Assembly (NCBI GenBank): GCA_019409045.1
Contig: DXVG01000132.1
Span: 1 to 5,594 of the forward strand
Reading direction: 5' to 3'
DNA from: Clostridiales bacterium
Lineage (GTDB): Bacteria > Bacillota > Clostridia > Christensenellales > Aristaeellaceae
Length of the DNA stretch: 5,594 bases
Shown here: positions 5,125-5,594 of the stretch, one piece after another
Layout of the letters: each line of letters starts with the position of its first letter
Numbering within the stretch: the stretch's first letter is position 1
Made by a program: the position numbers and the translations under genes
The notes under the pieces: generated by a model
The model's input: only the letters and a program-made list of their open reading frames with translations
Database searches by the model: none
Told to the model about the DNA's origin: nothing

Positions 5125-5594
5125 ACGCCGCCGCGCTGCTGCTGCCGTTTCTGCTGGTTCGCTTCGGGCTGATGGCGCTGCTTGACCGGCGCGCGCTCAG
5201 GCGGGCGGCGCATTTTGCCCCGCTGCGCGGCGGGGAAAGGGCGGCCTATGTCGTCTATCAGGCGTCCAATCTGTGCATCTTTCTGGGCCTCGCGTTTTGC
5301 GCGGTGGAGTTCGACCGCTCCCTCTGGTTCTGCGCGGGGCTCGCCTGTTACGCGCTGGGGCTGTGCCTGTGCGCAGCCGCCGTGGTCGCCTTTGCGCGGC
5401 CGGACGGTGCGGGAATGAGCGCGAGAGGCGTGTATCGCCTCTCGCGCCAGAGCGTTGACAAAGCCCCCAAACGCAAAAATCACTTCCGAAAGAAAAGAAG
5501 CGGAAGTGATTTTTGCTTCCTGCGTCAGCATCGCCTGCAAACTGCGGTCACTTACGTCCAGGTAAGCTCCCTTGTTTGCAGGCTCGCTTCCTTG
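5121..5594 (+). CDS. ICMT-like membrane methyltransferase, interrupted by element copy 2 and cut by window end
   Basis: The frame opens at ATG 5121, overlapping the trmD stop as ATGA, and stays open to the window edge (158 codons). Residues 1-109 look like a genuine membrane protein with hydrophobic segments at about 5-21, 43-63 and 69-91, and motifs VRFGLMALL, AHFAPLRGGERAAY, and FARPDGAG leading to GVYRLSR. From memory of the family, this matches small clostridial isoprenylcysteine carboxyl methyltransferase-like proteins, which continue NPMY and a further membrane segment. Here residue 110 onward (QSVDKAPKRKNHFRKKRSGS...) is basic and unrelated, and is encoded entirely by the repeat at 5447-5594. 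The gene is therefore most likely a disrupted allele lacking the S-adenosylmethionine-binding C-terminal half, unless the element is removed or the frame is restored beyond the window. The substrate is unknown. Confidence 0.7.
   Translation, partial: MNAAALLLPFLLVRFGLMALLDRRALRRAAHFAPLRGGERAAYVVYQASNLCIFLGLAFCAVEFDRSLWFCAGLACYALGLCLCAAAVVAFARPDGAGMSARGVYRLSRQSVDKAPKRKNHFRKKRSGSDFCFLRQHRLQTAVTYVQVSSLVCRLASL
5419..5447. other. Perfect 12-bp hairpin at the insertion point of copy 2
   Basis: GCGCGAGAGGCG (5419-5430) pairs perfectly with CGCCTCTCGCGC (5436-5447) over the loop TGTAT. It lies inside coding sequence, covering the codons for SARGVYRLSR (residues 100-109). Its last base is the first base of the inserted element. 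There is no T run, so it is not an ordinary terminator; it looks like the insertion target. Confidence 0.7.
5447..5594. mobile_element. MITE-like structured repeat, copy 2 (left 148 bp, cut by window end)
   Basis: It matches 3606-3753 at 139 of 148 positions, same orientation, without indels. The left end begins CCAGAGCGTTGACAAAG and fits the right-end inverted repeat of copy 1 at 22 of 24 positions, better than copy 1's own left end does. Hairpin I (5473-5488 with 5501-5516) is a perfect 16-bp stem here, and hairpin II is unchanged. The right terminus lies beyond the window. It sits inside the methyltransferase-like gene, directly after a coding-sequence hairpin. Confidence 0.8.

Noticed and set aside
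5455..5483. TTGACA in the element's left end as an outward or inward promoter
   Set aside because: No acceptable -10 box at the right distance on the plus strand. Copy 1 has CTGACA instead.

Overview
The window is GC-rich, with strong G/C preference at third codon positions. It carries the classic ylxM-ffh-rpsP-khpA-rimM-trmD gene order of Bacillota. Together with good Shine-Dalgarno sites and a DUF362/2[4Fe-4S] protein, this points to a high-GC anaerobic clostridium, probably a gut-type Clostridia. The species cannot be told from the sequence.

Layout. Bases 1-78 hold two tandem perfect hairpins and no gene. A DUF362 ferredoxin-like protein follows (112-1248). A near-consensus sigma-A promoter (1270-1298) then drives the signal-recognition/ribosome-maturation operon: ylxM (1372-1698), ffh (1704-3047), rpsP (3108-3347), khpA (3350-3577), rimM (3852-4376) and trmD (4366-5124). 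An ATGA overlap leads into a membrane protein resembling the isoprenylcysteine carboxyl methyltransferase (ICMT)-like family (5121 to the window end). The operon joins protein targeting (Ffh with its regulator-like partner YlxM), a 30S protein and its assembly factor (S16, RimM), an RNA-binding KH protein, and the tRNA m1G37 methyltransferase TrmD.

The unexpected part is a structured, MITE-like repeat present twice. Copy 1 (about 3606-3807) lies between khpA and rimM and is flanked by an exact 19-bp direct repeat that is itself hairpin-forming. Copy 2 (5447 to the window end) matches copy 1 at 139 of 148 positions without gaps. It interrupts the membrane methyltransferase-like gene directly after the codons for GVYRLSR, where the family normally continues NPMY. 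The element has imperfect terminal inverted repeats beginning CCAGA and two strong internal hairpins. In both copies its left end abuts the 3' foot of a GC-rich hairpin, which suggests a non-autonomous element that targets DNA or RNA hairpins and duplicates the target. No transposase is visible in the window.
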